Shown piece by piece: positions 5,570 to 6,936 of a stretch of 6,936 nt of DNA (position 1 is its first letter; each line of letters starts with the position of its first letter). The stretch is from an uncultured Bacteroidales bacterium (GTDB lineage: Bacteria; Bacteroidota; Bacteroidia; Bacteroidales; Paludibacteraceae), in the NCBI GenBank assembly GCA_946619625.1, contig CAMOMF010000129.1, forward strand, positions 1 through 6,936. The letters are read 5' to 3'. The notes beneath the pieces were generated by a model. The model made no database searches, was not told the origin of the DNA, and worked only from the letters and a program-made list of their open reading frames with translations. The position numbers were made by a program, and so were the translations under genes.

Positions 5570-6604
5570 TTATTTGCTGAAGTACTCGCGGAAATGGTCC
5601 TCGAAGGATTTGACGGTGGTGTCAAGGGTGTGGAAACTCTCCCCTCCGGCGGCATTCTTGTGGCCTCCGCCGTTGAAGTAGTCGTGTGCGAAGATGTTCA
5701 CCGGATGGTCTCCCTGCGAGCGGAAAGAGATTTTGATGCGGTCGGTATCCTCGCGCATAAACACCGAGTAGCGAATGTCCGCAATCTGCAACGGCAGGTT
5801 CACGATGCCTTCCGAGTCGCCCTTCTGGAAATTGAAACGTTTCAGTTCGGAAGCCGAAAGGGTAATGAGCGCGGTGTGGTAGTTCTTGTACACCTTCATT
5901 TTGCGGAACAGACAATACCCCATCAGTTCCATTCTGCTGACGCTGAACTGGTTGAACACGGCATCGTAGATCTCGTCTTTGTTGATACCTGCGCGCAGCA
6001 GTTGTGCAATCATCTCGTACAGAACGGGGTTGTTTGAATTGAAGGCGAAATTGCCGGTGTCGGTCATCAGTCCGCAGTAGAGGCATGTTGCCACCTCGGT
6101 GCTGATGGTGGTATCCGCGTTCGTCAGGCGGTTCAGGCTGTTAATCAACTCCAGCACGAGGAAGCAGGCGGCAGGCGCTTCGGGATAGGAGATAACCAGG
6201 TCCGCCATATCCTCGTCAGGGTGCAGGTGGTGGTCAATCAGTATCTTCGGGCATTGCGCCAGTGGGAATAGTGCAGCAGCGTCGCCTACACGTTTAGGCT
6301 CGTTGAAATCCAGACAAAACAGCAAGTCGCTCTCGCGTACCGCCTGCTCCGCCTGTTCTTGGTTGGCTGCATAGTCGATGCAGGTGTCTGCCGCAGGCAA
6401 CCATGCGAGGAAATTGGGGTAGGTGGAGGGAATGATTACCTTGACTTCAGGGCAACCCAACAGTTGGTTGCTCTGAAGCCATGATGACAAGCCAAGCGAT
6501 GAGCCCATGGCGTCTCCGTCAGGCGCAATATGCGTGATGATGGCAATCTTTTTCTTGCCCTTGAGCATCTCCAAGGCGCTTTGTACTTGTTCTGCAGTAA
6601 TCAT
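5570..6604 (-). CDS. nrnA: DHH/DHHA1 phosphoesterase, NrnA-like nanoRNase / pAp phosphatase
   Basis: Members of this family degrade 2-5 nucleotide RNAs to mononucleotides and hydrolyse pAp (3'-phosphoadenosine 5'-phosphate) to AMP, using Mn2+ in the cytoplasm. The 344-residue product has the two-domain layout. The DHH domain has THIAPDGDAMGSSLG (24-38; His25, Asp29, Asp31), Asp99 in LDFNEPKRVG, the name motif IDHH at 123-126 and Asp182 in GLMTDTGNF. The DHHA1 domain has Arg294 (SFRSQG) and GGGHKNAAGG at 312-321, which binds the substrate. There are no transmembrane, PAS or GGDEF segments, so it is not GdpP, and its length is too short for RecJ. The start at 6604 follows rnfA by 34 bases, suggesting co-transcription. 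The leader is a 15-base-period AT repeat without Shine-Dalgarno. Family is secure; the preferred substrate (nanoRNA, pAp or cyclic-dinucleotide breakdown products) is not. Confidence 0.92.
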   Translation of the reverse strand: MITAEQVQSALEMLKGKKKIAIITHIAPDGDAMGSSLGLSSWLQSNQLLGCPEVKVIIPSTYPNFLAWLPAADTCIDYAANQEQAEQAVRESDLLFCLDFNEPKRVGDAAALFPLAQCPKILIDHHLHPDEDMADLVISYPEAPAACFLVLELINSLNRLTNADTTISTEVATCLYCGLMTDTGNFAFNSNNPVLYEMIAQLLRAGINKDEIYDAVFNQFSVSRMELMGYCLFRKMKVYKNYHTALITLSASELKRFNFQKGDSEGIVNLPLQIADIRYSVFMREDTDRIKISFRSQGDHPVNIFAHDYFNGGGHKNAAGGESFHTLDTTVKSFEDHFREYFSK

Positions 6605-6638
6605 TTACAAATTTACAAATTGTTAATTTACAAATTGC
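6605..6638 (-). repeat. AT-rich 15-base-period repeat between rnfA and nrnA
   Basis: Read on the minus strand, CAATTTGTAAATT occurs twice (6637-6625 and 6622-6610) with a 15-base period. A further TTTGTAA (6611-6605) then runs into the nrnA ATG. It resembles the TAAATTG-type units before lgt and nadK. It contains TAAATTTG (6615-6608), which fits the Bacteroidota -7 consensus TAnnTTTG, but only three bases before the start codon, so a promoter is doubtful. Confidence 0.6.
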
Positions 6639-6936
6639 TTACACTACTCCTGAGAATCCCATGAATGCCATTGCCAGCAGACCGGCAGTGAGCAGAGCGA
6701 TAGGGGTTCCCTTCATTGCTTTGGGTGTATCCGAGAGGTCCAGTTGCTCGCGCATGCCGGCAAACAGCACCAATGCCAGTGCGAAACCGATGGCTGTGCA
6801 GAAAGCGAACCATGTGCCAGTGAGCAGTCCGTAGGAAGCTCCTTCCGGCAGTTTGTATGTGCTGTTGGCTACCAAGATAGCCACACCCAGAATACAGCAG
6901 TTGGTGGTGATAAGCGGCAGGAACACACCCAGTGCC
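6639..6936 (-). CDS. rnfA: Electron transport complex subunit RnfA, C-terminal half (5' end outside window)
   Basis: RnfA (RsxA) is an inner-membrane subunit of the Rnf complex, which couples ferredoxin oxidation and NAD+ reduction to Na+ or H+ movement. The last 98 codons are in the window; the family is about 190-200 residues long, so roughly half is missing. The visible part begins ALGVFLPLITTNCCILGVAI, the conserved block whose TTNC cysteine helps hold the intramembrane [2Fe-2S] cluster shared with RnfE. It continues with membrane segments, FALALVLFAGMREQLDLSD, and PKAMKGTPIALLTAGLLAMA, closing in FMGFSGVV. These match E. coli RsxA nearly block for block. The same motif is also in RnfE/NqrD/NqrE paralogues, but the tail fits RnfA best. 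A GTG at 6926 is an internal valine codon, not a start: the conserved sequence continues to the window edge. nrnA follows after 34 bases. Confidence 0.93.
   Translation of the reverse strand, partial: ALGVFLPLITTNCCILGVAILVANSTYKLPEGASYGLLTGTWFAFCTAIGFALALVLFAGMREQLDLSDTPKAMKGTPIALLTAGLLAMAFMGFSGVV

Noticed and set aside
5468..6037. A 189-codon plus-strand frame opposite nrnA
   Set aside because: It runs antisense through the conserved DHH-family gene, starts within the terminator region and shows no known motif.
6608..6615. TAAATTTG on the minus strand as a Bacteroidota -7 promoter element for nrnA
   Set aside because: It is only three bases from the start codon, and the upstream TTTG is 15 bases away, shorter than the usual spacing. 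The same bases are explained by the AT repeat.
6639..6926. A complete small membrane protein starting at the GTG at 6926
   Set aside because: The conserved RnfA sequence continues upstream to the window edge, so this is an internal valine codon of a truncated gene.

Overview
This window reads as ordinary chromosomal backbone from a Bacteroidota, most likely Bacteroidales, genome of moderate GC content. Four things point there. SecA has a long polar linker before its zinc motif. There is a DUF3078-type outer-membrane protein. An Rnf subunit lies next to a DHH-family nanoRNase gene. Start codons lack Shine-Dalgarno sequences and sit behind very AT-rich, A-rich leaders. I could not narrow the organism further from sequence alone.

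Plus strand, 1-5320: a co-directional run of six genes, probably one or a few transcription units. It holds the 3' end of secA (1-594), lgt (649-1533), a DUF3078 outer-membrane protein gene overlapping lgt by 4 bases (1530-2840), nadK (2907-3764), fmt (3844-4749) and an HD-domain phosphohydrolase gene (4772-5320). The first three share an envelope theme: SecA drives preproteins across the membrane, Lgt lipidates prolipoproteins, and the DUF3078 product carries a signal peptide and a barrel-like C-terminus. NadK makes NADP and Fmt formylates the initiator Met-tRNA. The role of the HD protein is unknown.

Convergent junction, 5321-5569: a 249-base gap with no credible gene. It contains a weak hairpin (5353-5383), a cluster of AT-rich palindromic GTA(T)nATAC units (5421-5452), and a long hairpin followed by a T-run (5501-5554). 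The last is the best candidate for the terminator of the plus-strand run.

Minus strand, 6936-5570: the 3' half of rnfA (a membrane subunit of the Rnf ferredoxin:NAD+ oxidoreductase) is followed after 34 bases by a DHH/DHHA1 phosphoesterase of the NrnA type. This looks like the tail of an rnf operon read towards the plus-strand genes.

No mobile element, CRISPR array, tRNA, rRNA or defence system is visible. The most unusual signal is in the short gaps between genes. Four of them (595-648, 2841-2906, 3765-3843, 6605-6638) are built from short AT-rich repeated units of 7, 8, 15 or 20 bases that run up to the next start codon. Two of these gaps share a near-identical 17-base motif.
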